Shown here: in pieces, positions 53,881 through 62,838 of the stretch | Numbering within the stretch: the stretch's first letter is position 1 | Layout of the letters: each line of letters starts with the position of its first letter | Source: Cutibacterium equinum | GTDB taxonomy: Bacteria > Actinomycetota > Actinomycetes > Propionibacteriales > Propionibacteriaceae | Assembly: GCF_028021195.1 (NCBI RefSeq) | Contig: NZ_CP115668.1 | Coordinates: 620,001 to 684,000, forward strand | Direction of reading: 5' to 3' | Length of the DNA stretch: 64,000 nt | Made by a program: the position numbers and the translations under genes | Notes under the pieces: generated by a model | What the model was told of the DNA's origin: nothing | The model's input: the letters and a program-made list of their open reading frames with translations, nothing else | Database searches by the model: none

Positions 53881-55262
53881 GAGTGTGCTCCCAGGATGAC
53901 GCCGACTGGCTCCTTGCGCATCCCGGCTGCGGTGATGATCAGGAGCATGGTGACGGTGAGAATGACCCCGAATGCGACAACTGCGGCACTGGACCATCCC
54001 GGAGTCAGGACGGGTACCGAACCCACTGGCCCAGCCGACAAGGCTGTGGCCATGGCGACGTCGTTGACCATGACGATGGTGTAGGAACACAGCAAGCAGA
54101 TGACGGCATATTCCGCTGCTTCAAGAACGACCTTGACGATGACGTCGCGGGTGGTGGCTCCCGACACCGTCAGCAGGGCATTGTCGCGTCGACGGTGGGT
54201 GGCTGTGGCGAAGACGATGGCGGCTGCGCACACGCACGCCACGATGACTGGTCCACCGAGGAGTAGGAAGAGTTGTCGGGGCTGAGCTGACACGGACCCC
54301 GACCCGGGCGCCAGCGTGGTCGTGACCCATGTCAATTCGTGAATCCAACTGGACATGATCCCCACGGCCGCTGCTGCCAAAGTGATGGGAACGACGAGGG
54401 CACGGGTGAGGGCTGGCCTGGCGCTGGCCTCCCGGGTCGAGAGAAACCCAGACGTTCCCAGGGGGATGGCGCGCAAGACTGCCGTCAGGGCGCGCACGAG
54501 CGGGCCGGAAATCACCGCGAACACCAGACAGCCCAGCAGGCCCATCCCCGGGTAGGAACTGAGGATGTCACCCAACTGCTTGGGGTCGGATATCCGATCC
54601 GCATTGCCGATCACCAGGTACAGAGTCACCGTTCCAGCCACCAACACGATGGCCGTGACTGCCGTCACGATCTTGGCGCCAACACTCGTGCTGGGAGGAG
54701 TCTGTGACTGGGAAGCACTCACGAGGTCCTCCTTGATGACCTTCTTGGCTGATCTGATCCCAGCGAGCAGACTGACAGCAGACGTTGTCGCCATCGCGAT
54801 GATCAGGGCCACCAGGGGCAGCGGATCGGCCAGGACATCACTGGGAGGTAGTCCACTGTCGGCGACGAAGTGGGCGTATCCGGGCCACAGGGCCATGGAC
54901 ACCAGCCCGCCGAGGAGAGCTGAAACAATGGTGACCAGGAAAATCTCGGTAATCATGATGGTCAGTGCCGCGCGCGGCAGAACTCCGGCGATCTGCCACA
55001 GCGCAACATCCTGACGTTGCAGCCCCACGCAGGTACTCACGACGAGTCGGAAGGAGACAAGCCCCGTCAGCACCGTGAATCCCAGGGCAACCCCACCCAT
55101 CGAGGTGTAGGCCTCCTGGGCCTCTCCCTGAACGCTGGCCCCGGCGACGATGAGGCCGATGCTCATCGTCAACACAACCATGAGCACCACAGAGGTGATG
55201 ATGAGGGCCAGCCACGACCCGACGCCCTTGATGACGGAGTTGATGGCAATCTTCAGGGTCAA
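53877..55262 (-). CDS. FtsX-family ABC permease
   Basis: A 461-residue permease with about eight to ten helices and only a short extracytoplasmic domain. TTG 55262 is used as the start, with GGAG seven bases upstream. The first helix is SWLALIITSVVLMVVLTMSIG. FtsX-type repeats appear as VSFRLVVSTCVGLQRQDVALWQIAGV and THRRRDNALLTVSGATTRDVI, each a coupling loop followed by helices. It resembles actinobacterial peptide-antibiotic resistance permeases more than MacB. The substrate is unknown. Confidence 0.8.
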   Translation of the reverse strand: MTLKIAINSVIKGVGSWLALIITSVVLMVVLTMSIGLIVAGASVQGEAQEAYTSMGGVALGFTVLTGLVSFRLVVSTCVGLQRQDVALWQIAGVLPRAALTIMITEIFLVTIVSALLGGLVSMALWPGYAHFVADSGLPPSDVLADPLPLVALIIAMATTSAVSLLAGIRSAKKVIKEDLVSASQSQTPPSTSVGAKIVTAVTAIVLVAGTVTLYLVIGNADRISDPKQLGDILSSYPGMGLLGCLVFAVISGPLVRALTAVLRAIPLGTSGFLSTREASARPALTRALVVPITLAAAAVGIMSSWIHELTWVTTTLAPGSGSVSAQPRQLFLLLGGPVIVACVCAAAIVFATATHRRRDNALLTVSGATTRDVIVKVVLEAAEYAVICLLCSYTIVMVNDVAMATALSAGPVGSVPVLTPGWSSAAVVAFGVILTVTMLLIITAAGMRKEPVGVILGAHS

Positions 55263-55340
55263 CGTGGCTCCGCGGGTAAGAAGATCGGCTGAGTCACCTT
55301 CGTGAGGTTATCACGGCAGATGACGGCAACGAGAGACCCG

Positions 55341-56210
55341 TCAGCCCACCCTCAGCGATTCCCGAGCATGATCGACGAGGGCCTGACGAGTCGAGTCACC
55401 GATGGTGGCTGAGTTGAAGTACATCCCGAGGAAATCCGTCTGTCCGGTGTCGACCACGACGACGTCGACCACATCGCCACGCACCTCTGGCAGATGCGAC
55501 AGGCTCACGTAGATCTCGCTGCGCTTCCACCATGCGGGATGTCCGTCAACGGTGAGGGCCTCTGATCGAATCTCCTGCTCGCCGGTGTAGCCGAAGTAGT
55601 AGTCAGAGCTGGCGAAACAGTCTATCATCATCGACGCTGCCGTCTGGGGATCGGAGAACCCGTCCGCAACCGGCAAACCGCCCACTCCGGACACGCTCAT
55701 CCACCCGAGATAGACGTCGTCAATCTGTGCCGACTGATCCTTCACCCACGGCAGAGTGAGGTTTTGTCGACGCCAGTCGGGGATGGACTCCACCGAGACC
55801 CCGCCACCGTGCAACCGACCGTCGCTGGTGTCCTCGTTGCCTGGGCTCTGTCCTTGCGGGCAATTCACGGCCGACGAGCTGGCCGATGGGGTACTCGACC
55901 TCTCGTTCCAGGCTGAGACGGTTGGTGAGGAGGAGTTGAGATCGGGCTCCGCGTGATGCTCGGACGAGGTGTGTCGACGCAGACCCAGAGCGGCGATCAC
56001 GGCGATGATGAGAATCACGGCGATGATCGCCCACACCCATCCCGAACCGCCGCGCCCATTGTTGTCAGGCTTGCCTGTTCCGCCCTGCTGCCCAGAAGGT
56101 TGTGAGGACGTGAGGGTGCGGTCAGTCCAGCGCTCGCCGTCAAACCAGCGATAACGGTCTGGGGTGCCGTCGGGATCTCGATACCACCCCGCCTGAGGAC
56201 CCGAAGCCAT
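55341..56210 (-). CDS. DUF2510 membrane protein with extracytoplasmic domain
   Basis: A 289-residue protein. The N terminus is a DUF2510 module (GWYRDPDGTPDRYRWFDGERWTD), then a Gly/Gln-rich linker, one helix (WVWAIIAVILIIAVIAALGL), a Ser/Thr-rich stalk and a 170-residue outside domain with two cysteines (NCPQGQ, IDCFAS). DUF2510 arms are cytoplasmic interaction modules common in actinobacteria. The outer domain is not recognised. The gene is divergent from glnA2 and shares no operon. Confidence 0.82.
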   Translation of the reverse strand: MASGPQAGWYRDPDGTPDRYRWFDGERWTDRTLTSSQPSGQQGGTGKPDNNGRGGSGWVWAIIAVILIIAVIAALGLRRHTSSEHHAEPDLNSSSPTVSAWNERSSTPSASSSAVNCPQGQSPGNEDTSDGRLHGGGVSVESIPDWRRQNLTLPWVKDQSAQIDDVYLGWMSVSGVGGLPVADGFSDPQTAASMMIDCFASSDYYFGYTGEQEIRSEALTVDGHPAWWKRSEIYVSLSHLPEVRGDVVDVVVVDTGQTDFLGMYFNSATIGDSTRQALVDHARESLRVG

Positions 56211-56281
56211 GTCGGCAGTCTACCTAGACGATCCAGAATATCTGTTACCCGTTCGAAACACGCGCCGTGCACACTGGACGG

Positions 56282-57616
56282 GTGAGCAGACAGACTGATT
56301 TCGTCCTGCGTTCCATGGAGGAACGCAGTATCCGTTTCGTGAGGCTGTGGTTCACCGACGTCCTGGGATCACTCAAGTCCGTCGCCATTGCCCCCGCTGA
56401 GGTTGAAGGTGCCTTCGCGGAAGGTGTTGGTTTCGACGGTTCGGCCATCGAGGGTTACGCCCGCGTCTATGAGGCCGACATGGTCGCCCGCCCGGACCCG
56501 GCGACCTTCCAGGTGCTGCCGTGGCGTACCGGTACCGGCATCGCCCGGATGCTGTGCGACATCACCAATCCTGACGGCACGGCCTCGGCTGCCGATCCGC
56601 GTCACGTCCTCAAGAAGACGATGGCCCGGGCCGCCGACATGGGGTTCACCTGCTACGTGCACCCCGAGATCGAGTTCTACCTGCTCAAGGACGAGCACCA
56701 GCCTGGTGCAGCACCCGTTGCCCTCGACAATGGTGGCTACTTCGACCACACCACCTTGGGAGCGGGCACCGATTTCCGTCGGGACGCCATCAACGTCTTG
56801 GAGCAGATGGGTATCTCGGTGGAGTTCAGTCATCACGAGGCCGCTCCCGGTCAACACGAGATCGACCTGCGCTATGCCGACGCCTTGACGATGGCCGACA
56901 ACATCATGACTTTCCGTGTGGTCATTCGGGAGATCGCCTCCCTCAAGGGCATCAAGGCCACGTTCATGCCCAAGCCCTTCACCGATCGCGCCGGGTCGGG
57001 GATGCACTCCCACATGTCCCTGTTCGAGGGTGACACCAATGCCTTCTATGACGCCGCTGACGAGTTCCGCATGTCCGCGGTGGCCAAGCACTTCGTGGCC
57101 GGCCTGCTCCACCACGCCCCGGAAATCACCGCTGTGACGAACCAGTGGGTGAACTCGTACCGGCGGCTCTCGGGTGGAGGGGAGGCTCCCAGTTACATCT
57201 GCTGGGGCCGTAACAATCGCTCGGCCCTCGTCCGCATCCCGATGTACAAGCCGGACAAGGCCTCATCTGCTCGGGTGGAGTTGCGTTCCATCGATTCGGC
57301 CGCAAACCCGTACCTGGCCTACTCCGTGGTGCTGGCTGCTGGCCTGGACGGCATCGAGAAAGAACTGCCATTGCCCGAGGAGGCATCCGACGACGTCTGG
57401 CAGTTGTCAGCCCGAGAGCGTCATGCTCTGGGCATCAAACGGCTTCCCCAGAGTTTGGGTGCCGCCATCCGGTGCATGGAGGAGTCCGAGCTGGTGGCCG
57501 AGACTCTCGGTGAGCACGTCTACGACTTCTTCCTGCGCAACAAGCGAGCGGAGTTCGAGGAGTACAACCGGCAGGTCAGCCAGTTCGAGTTGGATCGCTA
57601 CCTGCCGCACCTGTGA
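56282..57616 (+). CDS. glnA2: Glutamine synthetase GlnA2 type
   Basis: A 444-residue type I glutamine synthetase making glutamine from glutamate, ammonia and ATP. It aligns from its first residues with mycobacterial GlnA2 (SRQTDFVLRSMEERSIRFVRLW), with GFDGSAIEG, PEIEFYLL, SHHEAAPGQHEIDLR, GSGMHSHMSLF and NRSALVRIP forming the active site. The adenylylation loop of GlnA1 (NLYDLP) is missing; the matching segment reads KELPLPEEASDD with no tyrosine, so GlnE should not modify it. GTG 56282 is favoured over GTG 56267 by this alignment. glnE lies about 0.9 kb downstream. Confidence 0.93.
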   Translation: MSRQTDFVLRSMEERSIRFVRLWFTDVLGSLKSVAIAPAEVEGAFAEGVGFDGSAIEGYARVYEADMVARPDPATFQVLPWRTGTGIARMLCDITNPDGTASAADPRHVLKKTMARAADMGFTCYVHPEIEFYLLKDEHQPGAAPVALDNGGYFDHTTLGAGTDFRRDAINVLEQMGISVEFSHHEAAPGQHEIDLRYADALTMADNIMTFRVVIREIASLKGIKATFMPKPFTDRAGSGMHSHMSLFEGDTNAFYDAADEFRMSAVAKHFVAGLLHHAPEITAVTNQWVNSYRRLSGGGEAPSYICWGRNNRSALVRIPMYKPDKASSARVELRSIDSAANPYLAYSVVLAAGLDGIEKELPLPEEASDDVWQLSARERHALGIKRLPQSLGAAIRCMEESELVAETLGEHVYDFFLRNKRAEFEEYNRQVSQFELDRYLPHL

Positions 57617-57628
57617 GCGGCAGCCCGA

Positions 57629-58432
57629 TCAGTCCTCGGCAAGAATCTCGGTGAGGGCTTCGGCCATGTTCACCACTGGCAGGATGTCTGCGACATCGTC
57701 GACGTGGGATCCGGACGCCTGGAGTCGGCCCGCCTCGCGCATTTCCGCCCAGTGGGAGAAGCCGGTGGCCAGTTGCAAGAAGGTGACCGGGTCCATCTCG
57801 GCAACATTGGGTGGGGTTCCCCGGTGATGGCTGGGTCCCGACTGCGTGGCTGCCAGCTGGACTGCGCAGGCGGGCGGTACACGCAGTTCGATGGTGCGAC
57901 CGCCGTGGGATTCGTCAAGCACCGCTGCGAGGGTCCGGCAGCTTTCGGTGAGTGCCACTGATGGGATGTCGACGCCGTCGTAGAGGCTCATGGCAACCAT
58001 GTCAAGCAGGGTGGCTCGCAAGTGATCGGTGACGCGGACCGGGCCGACGAGGGACTCCACCGTCGCCGAGGGGCCGGGGGAGGCCAACAGTACTGACTCG
58101 ACCTCGCTGAGGAGACGTTGGGCTTGGCTGGCAAGGCGGCTGGCGGTGTCGTTGGCGATGACTTCATGGCCGATGGTGGCCAGGGTGCCGGTGGCCTTGT
58201 GGCGTTCGTCGATCACCTTGGCCAGGGTGATTGGCCTGATCGTCGTCGGAGTGGTGACGGTCTGCAAGGTGTCGGTGAGGATGACCATGATGTGGGCGAT
58301 GTGGTGACGCCCCCACAGCCGCGCACTGGCAGGACCGACAGTGCCGCCCTGGGCAGGGGGCAGCAGCGAACGGGCGGTGGTCACGAATGTCGTCGCCAGC
58401 CGCTTCACGCCACGTTCCGCGCGTGCTGCCAT
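57629..58432 (-). CDS. SCP2-like (sterol carrier family) protein with DinB-like N terminus
   Basis: A 267-residue protein. The C-terminal 120 residues match the actinobacterial SCP2-like domain (HRGTPPNVAEMDPVTFLQLATGFSHWAEM and ASGSHVDDVADILPVV), and the N-terminal part is all-helical, in the manner of mycothiol-dependent/DinB proteins. The Asp/His triad of maleylpyruvate isomerases is not evident. ATG 58432 is used; an earlier start at 58486 is possible. It converges on glnA2 with 12 bases between the stops. Its role is unknown. Confidence 0.75.
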   Translation of the reverse strand: MAARAERGVKRLATTFVTTARSLLPPAQGGTVGPASARLWGRHHIAHIMVILTDTLQTVTTPTTIRPITLAKVIDERHKATGTLATIGHEVIANDTASRLASQAQRLLSEVESVLLASPGPSATVESLVGPVRVTDHLRATLLDMVAMSLYDGVDIPSVALTESCRTLAAVLDESHGGRTIELRVPPACAVQLAATQSGPSHHRGTPPNVAEMDPVTFLQLATGFSHWAEMREAGRLQASGSHVDDVADILPVVNMAEALTEILAED

Positions 58433-58551
58433 GATCGTCACCCCAACAAGGCTAGAAGAATCGAGTTGCAGGGACCGTACACCCATTCGACACCGACGTG
58501 ACGACTGAGCAACACGTCGGTGCCCTCGTCGGCTAATGTGCCATCGAGGGG

Positions 58552-61512
58552 GTGGTCGCGGTGGATCGCAAGCCGAAGGTCACGGTGGACCTACTGCGTC
58601 TGGGGGTGATGGACACCGATGCGGCCCTGGCTCATCACCAGCGGATTGCAGAGACGATCGGGACTGACCCCGATCGGCTGGCGGGATGGCAACTCCACCT
58701 CGAAACCTCCTGTGACCCCGATCTTGCCCTTGACGCCTTGGCAGATCTTTCGCAGCAATCCCCCCGGCGTGTCGCTGACCTGCTTCATGACGACGACTCC
58801 GCGCGTCGCCTGGTGAGACTCCTCGGCGCCTCCAGCGAGTTGGGCCGTCACCTCATCGTCCATCCCGACGACTTGGCCGAGATTTCGCGTGATCCGGTGC
58901 GTCTCGGGCATGACGAGATCCGCGACGACCTGCTCGAGGTCGTCGGAGCTGCTCAGGTCGGTGAGTTCCTGGTGGCCGAGTCACCGACCGGCCCGGCAGC
59001 AGATCGGTTGAGGCTGGCCAATCGGCGCCATCTGGTGCGGATCGCGGCCCGCGACGTCGACGCAGACGATCCGACCCAGATCATTGAGGACATCGCTGGG
59101 GAATTGACAGACCTGGCTGACGGCATCGTCACCGCCGCACTGGCCCTGGCGCGCGCTGACTGCCCCGACCATGCCGACGCCCGACTGGCCATCATCGCGA
59201 TGGGAAAGTGCGGGGCCCAGGAACTCAATTACCTCTCCGACGTCGACGTCATCCATGTCGCTGAGCCGGCCCGCGAGGACGTCTCGGGAGCTCGGGCCAT
59301 CGACATCGCCACGAAACTGGCGGCCTCGGTGGCACGGATATGTTCGGCGCATTCGGCAGCCGGATCCATCTGGCAGATTGACGCCGCGCTGCGTCCCGAG
59401 GGCAATGCCGGCCCGCTGGTGCGAACCATGGACTCGATGCGCACCTACTACGAGAAATGGGCGAAGAACTGGGAGTTCCAGGCTCTCCTCAAGGCTCGTC
59501 CGATGGCTGGCGACCTCGATCTGGGGCACCGATTCGTCGAAATGGTCGCACCGATGGTCTGGCAGGTCGGAGAGGCCGAGGGGTTCGTCCCTGAGACCCG
59601 TGCCATGCGAACTCGGGTCGTCTCCCTCATCGGGGCCAAGGACAAGGGGCGCGAGATCAAACTCGGTGCTGGTGGGCTGCGTGACGTCGAATTCACGGCT
59701 CAGTTGTTGCAGTTGGTCCACGGACGGCAGGACGAGTCGCTGCGGGTTCGCGCGACCCTGCCAGCCATGCGCGCCCTGGCCGGCGGCGGTTACATCTCCC
59801 GAGGCGTAGCAGAACGTCTCGAGGAGGCCTACCGACTGGAACGGGTACTGGAACATCGAGTGCAGATGTTCCGGCTGCGCCGCACCCACCTCCTTCCTGA
59901 CGACGAGCCAGGTTTGCGCCGGCTGGCCCGAGCCGTCGGTTTGCACACTGCCGACGAGGTTCGCGGGGTGTGGACCGCCACGTCGAAAGCTGTCCTACGC
60001 GCCCACGGCCAGGTGTTCTACTCTCCGGTGGTGGAGGCTGTTGCGCGTATCCCCACCGAGGATCTGCGGATGAGTCCGGAGGCGGCCAAGGTGCGGCTGG
60101 GCGCGCTGGGTTTCCACGACGAGGAGGCCGGGCTGCGTCACATCGAGGCCCTCACCAGTGGTACCAGCCGGGCAGTGCGCATTCAGACCGCCCTCATGCC
60201 CGCCATGCTCGCCTGGCTGGCCGACGGCCCCAGTCCCGACCATGGTTTGCTGGCGTTCCGCCAGGTCTCCGAGGCGCTGGGGAAGTCGCCGTGGTACTTG
60301 CGCGCCATGCGCGACGAGGGGGCGATGGCCCAGCGACTGGCGATGGTGCTGTCGACGTCGAGGTATGCCGTCGACGTCCTCACCCGAGCACCCGAGACTG
60401 CACAGGTTCTCGCCGATGATGATCTGACCCCGCTGGACAGGGACGACCTGACCCGCCAGATGAATGCGGTCGCCAGACGTCATCACGATGTCGACGAGGC
60501 GATCTGGGCGATCCGAGCGGTGCGGCGTCGTGAATTGTTCCGGATTCTGGTGGCCGACATTCTCAATGTCACCGACACCTTGCGTGTTGGCCAGGCCCTC
60601 AGTGACCTGACGGGAGCGACGATTGATGCGGCCTTGGGCGCAGTCTCGCGGGGAATCGAGGATGCCCCGCCGATCGGGGTCGTCGCCATGGGCCGCTGGG
60701 GTGGCCAGGAGTTGTCATACGGTTCTGACGCTGACTGCCTCTTCGTCGTCGGGGACGCCCCGAGCGCCGGTGAGAAGGCACTGCGCATTGTCACCACGTT
60801 GCGCAACGCGCTGGGCAAGAACGGTCCAGCTCCAGCTTTGGTGCTCGACGCGGATCTGCGCCCGGAGGGCCGATCAGGGCCACTGGTCCGCAGCGTGGAG
60901 AGCTACCGCACGTACTACGGGAAGTGGTCGAGCACGTGGGAGGCCCAGGCCTTGTTGCGGGCCAGCCACGGGGCAGGTGACCGGGAGCTGACAGAGGCTC
61001 TGCTGGAATGTGTTGACAACGTGCGTTACCGGCCAGACGGTCTGACCGACAGCCAGATAGCCGAGATCCGTAAGCTCAAGGCGCGCATGGAGTCCGAGCG
61101 GATTCCGCGCGGGGTCGATCCGAGGCGCCATCTCAAACTCGGGCCGGGGGGTCTGGTTGACATCGAGTGGACGGCGCAGATTCTTCAGTTGCGGTATGCC
61201 GGCAAGGAGCCTTCCCTTCGGACGACCTCGACGATCGCGGCTCTCGATGCCGCCTTGGCGGCTGGGCACATCGATCAGGAGCAGCACATGGAGCTGCGTA
61301 CTTCGTGGTTGGCGGCCAGTCGGCTGCGCAATGCGATCATGGTAGTGCGGGGGCGTCCCAGCGACGTCATCCCCTCCGACTCGATTGATCTTGACGTCAT
61401 CGCCCGGGTCCTGGGGATGGGTCGGGGAGCATCGGAACAACTCATCGAGGACCGTATGCGGCATTGCCGACGTGCCTCCAAGGTCGTTGACGCCGTGTTC
61501 TGGAACCAGTGA
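58552..61512 (+). CDS. glnE: Glutamine synthetase adenylyltransferase/adenylyl-removing enzyme
   Basis: A 986-residue two-headed regulator that adenylylates and deadenylylates glutamine synthetase in response to nitrogen status. The N-terminal (removing) nucleotidyltransferase site is LNYLSDVDVIHV (Asp230, Asp232), and the C-terminal (transferring) site is ELSYGSDADCLFVV (Asp726, Asp728); each is followed by a helical four-helix bundle (GAGGLRDVEFTAQLLQL and GPGGLVDIEWTAQILQL). GTG 58552 is the start used; GTG 58561 is equally possible. Its true target should be a GlnA1 encoded elsewhere. The stop abuts that of the convergent ThrE-type gene with no spacer. Confidence 0.95.
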   Translation: MVAVDRKPKVTVDLLRLGVMDTDAALAHHQRIAETIGTDPDRLAGWQLHLETSCDPDLALDALADLSQQSPRRVADLLHDDDSARRLVRLLGASSELGRHLIVHPDDLAEISRDPVRLGHDEIRDDLLEVVGAAQVGEFLVAESPTGPAADRLRLANRRHLVRIAARDVDADDPTQIIEDIAGELTDLADGIVTAALALARADCPDHADARLAIIAMGKCGAQELNYLSDVDVIHVAEPAREDVSGARAIDIATKLAASVARICSAHSAAGSIWQIDAALRPEGNAGPLVRTMDSMRTYYEKWAKNWEFQALLKARPMAGDLDLGHRFVEMVAPMVWQVGEAEGFVPETRAMRTRVVSLIGAKDKGREIKLGAGGLRDVEFTAQLLQLVHGRQDESLRVRATLPAMRALAGGGYISRGVAERLEEAYRLERVLEHRVQMFRLRRTHLLPDDEPGLRRLARAVGLHTADEVRGVWTATSKAVLRAHGQVFYSPVVEAVARIPTEDLRMSPEAAKVRLGALGFHDEEAGLRHIEALTSGTSRAVRIQTALMPAMLAWLADGPSPDHGLLAFRQVSEALGKSPWYLRAMRDEGAMAQRLAMVLSTSRYAVDVLTRAPETAQVLADDDLTPLDRDDLTRQMNAVARRHHDVDEAIWAIRAVRRRELFRILVADILNVTDTLRVGQALSDLTGATIDAALGAVSRGIEDAPPIGVVAMGRWGGQELSYGSDADCLFVVGDAPSAGEKALRIVTTLRNALGKNGPAPALVLDADLRPEGRSGPLVRSVESYRTYYGKWSSTWEAQALLRASHGAGDRELTEALLECVDNVRYRPDGLTDSQIAEIRKLKARMESERIPRGVDPRRHLKLGPGGLVDIEWTAQILQLRYAGKEPSLRTTSTIAALDAALAAGHIDQEQHMELRTSWLAASRLRNAIMVVRGRPSDVIPSDSIDLDVIARVLGMGRGASEQLIEDRMRHCRRASKVVDAVFWNQ

Positions 61513-62832
61513 TCAGTCCTCATCGGAGAACTTGAAGGCGTGCGGGCTGGGGACCGGAAGGTTGCGGGCCCAGGCCGGGTCAGTACGCATACGGGCCACC
61601 GCGAGCCCGCAGGCGATGAGGATGACGGTGAGGACGGCGTCGGCGCCGAAGGTGAGAGCCTTCGTCATGTCCTGGCCATTGAGCCAGAAGACGGTGCGGT
61701 ACATCGCGGCCCCGGGGACCATGATGACGCAGGCCGGGACGGTCAGGGTGATACGTGGCAATTTCGTCCTGGCGGACAGCGGACCCGCGAGTAATCCAAT
61801 GACGAGACCACCAACACCGGCTGCTAACTGAACTGGCGAATGGACGCTGATGAGTCCCAAACGGCACAGGTTCCCGCACACTCCCAGTGCCGCTGCCCAC
61901 ACGACCATGCGCGGCGACGAATTGAAGATGACGGCGAATCCGGCAACCCCGCACGCTGTCGCAACGGCGTAGGCCAGCCAGGCCCACGAGGTCGGGAACT
62001 CTGTCTGGGCTGGCAGGGGTTGCAGTCCGGTGGCGGCTGAGAACACCCAGGCAGACATCGTCGCTGCCAGGGTCAGTCCGATGGAATACGTCGCCCGGCT
62101 CAGCCCGGCCGTGAAGTCCATTCTGACCATGTCGAGGATCGAGGTGATCATCGGGAAGCCGGGCACCAGGAACAGTAGGGAGGCGACGTAGCCGGGGCCG
62201 TGGATGGTGTGCAGGCCGGTTGCGGTCAACAGGTCAGCGAGGAGCAGGTAGACCAGACAGGCCGCAGCGGATGCGAGGGCAGCGATCGCGAATTGGTTGA
62301 GCCAGCGTCGGTTGAGGCGGCCGCGCACGAACTGTCCGACCGAGGCTGCTACCAGGACGACGAGAGAATCGGCCAGGGAGAACTTGTTGAGGATGGCGAA
62401 CCCGGCGCAGGCGACTCCGCCAGCCAGGACGGTCTGCCACTCGGCCCATTTCGGCCGGACGTTGCGTGAGATGTGGTCCAGCCGTGATTCCAGGTCACGT
62501 CCTGTGGTGCCCGCTGGCAGGTTATGGGCCAGATCTTCCAAGGCCGCGATCCGGGAGGAATCGACGCGGACCCGGTACACCTCGCGGGCGACGGTGCGGA
62601 AGTTGTCCCCGCGATGGGCGGTCGCGGTGATCTCGGTGAGACCGACCGTCGCGTCGATACGGTCCATGCCGAGGGCCCGGCCGGCGTCCGACATGGCTCT
62701 CTTCACCCGGTAGGACCCGGTACCTGATGACAGCAGCATTGACCCCAGCCGGATGACGGCCTCGGTGTCATCGACGGACTCGCGGTCGTCTCGCAGGTCG
62801 TCGGCGTGGTTCGGGGAGTCAGTGCTTGTCAC
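61513..62832 (-). CDS. Threonine/serine exporter, ThrE family
   Basis: A 439-residue exporter. The cytoplasmic N-terminal domain (to about residue 135, with GSMLLSSGTGSYRVKRAM and RGDNFRTVAREVYRV) precedes five helices of the DUF1212 part and five of the DUF3815 part. In Corynebacterium, ThrE exports threonine and serine by proton antiport. LFLVPGFPMITSILDMVRMDF is the conserved core loop. It is separated by six bases from the upstream Nif3-family gene and probably shares its transcript. Confidence 0.9.
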   Translation of the reverse strand: MTSTDSPNHADDLRDDRESVDDTEAVIRLGSMLLSSGTGSYRVKRAMSDAGRALGMDRIDATVGLTEITATAHRGDNFRTVAREVYRVRVDSSRIAALEDLAHNLPAGTTGRDLESRLDHISRNVRPKWAEWQTVLAGGVACAGFAILNKFSLADSLVVLVAASVGQFVRGRLNRRWLNQFAIAALASAAACLVYLLLADLLTATGLHTIHGPGYVASLLFLVPGFPMITSILDMVRMDFTAGLSRATYSIGLTLAATMSAWVFSAATGLQPLPAQTEFPTSWAWLAYAVATACGVAGFAVIFNSSPRMVVWAAALGVCGNLCRLGLISVHSPVQLAAGVGGLVIGLLAGPLSARTKLPRITLTVPACVIMVPGAAMYRTVFWLNGQDMTKALTFGADAVLTVILIACGLAVARMRTDPAWARNLPVPSPHAFKFSDED

Positions 62833-62838
62833 GTACGT

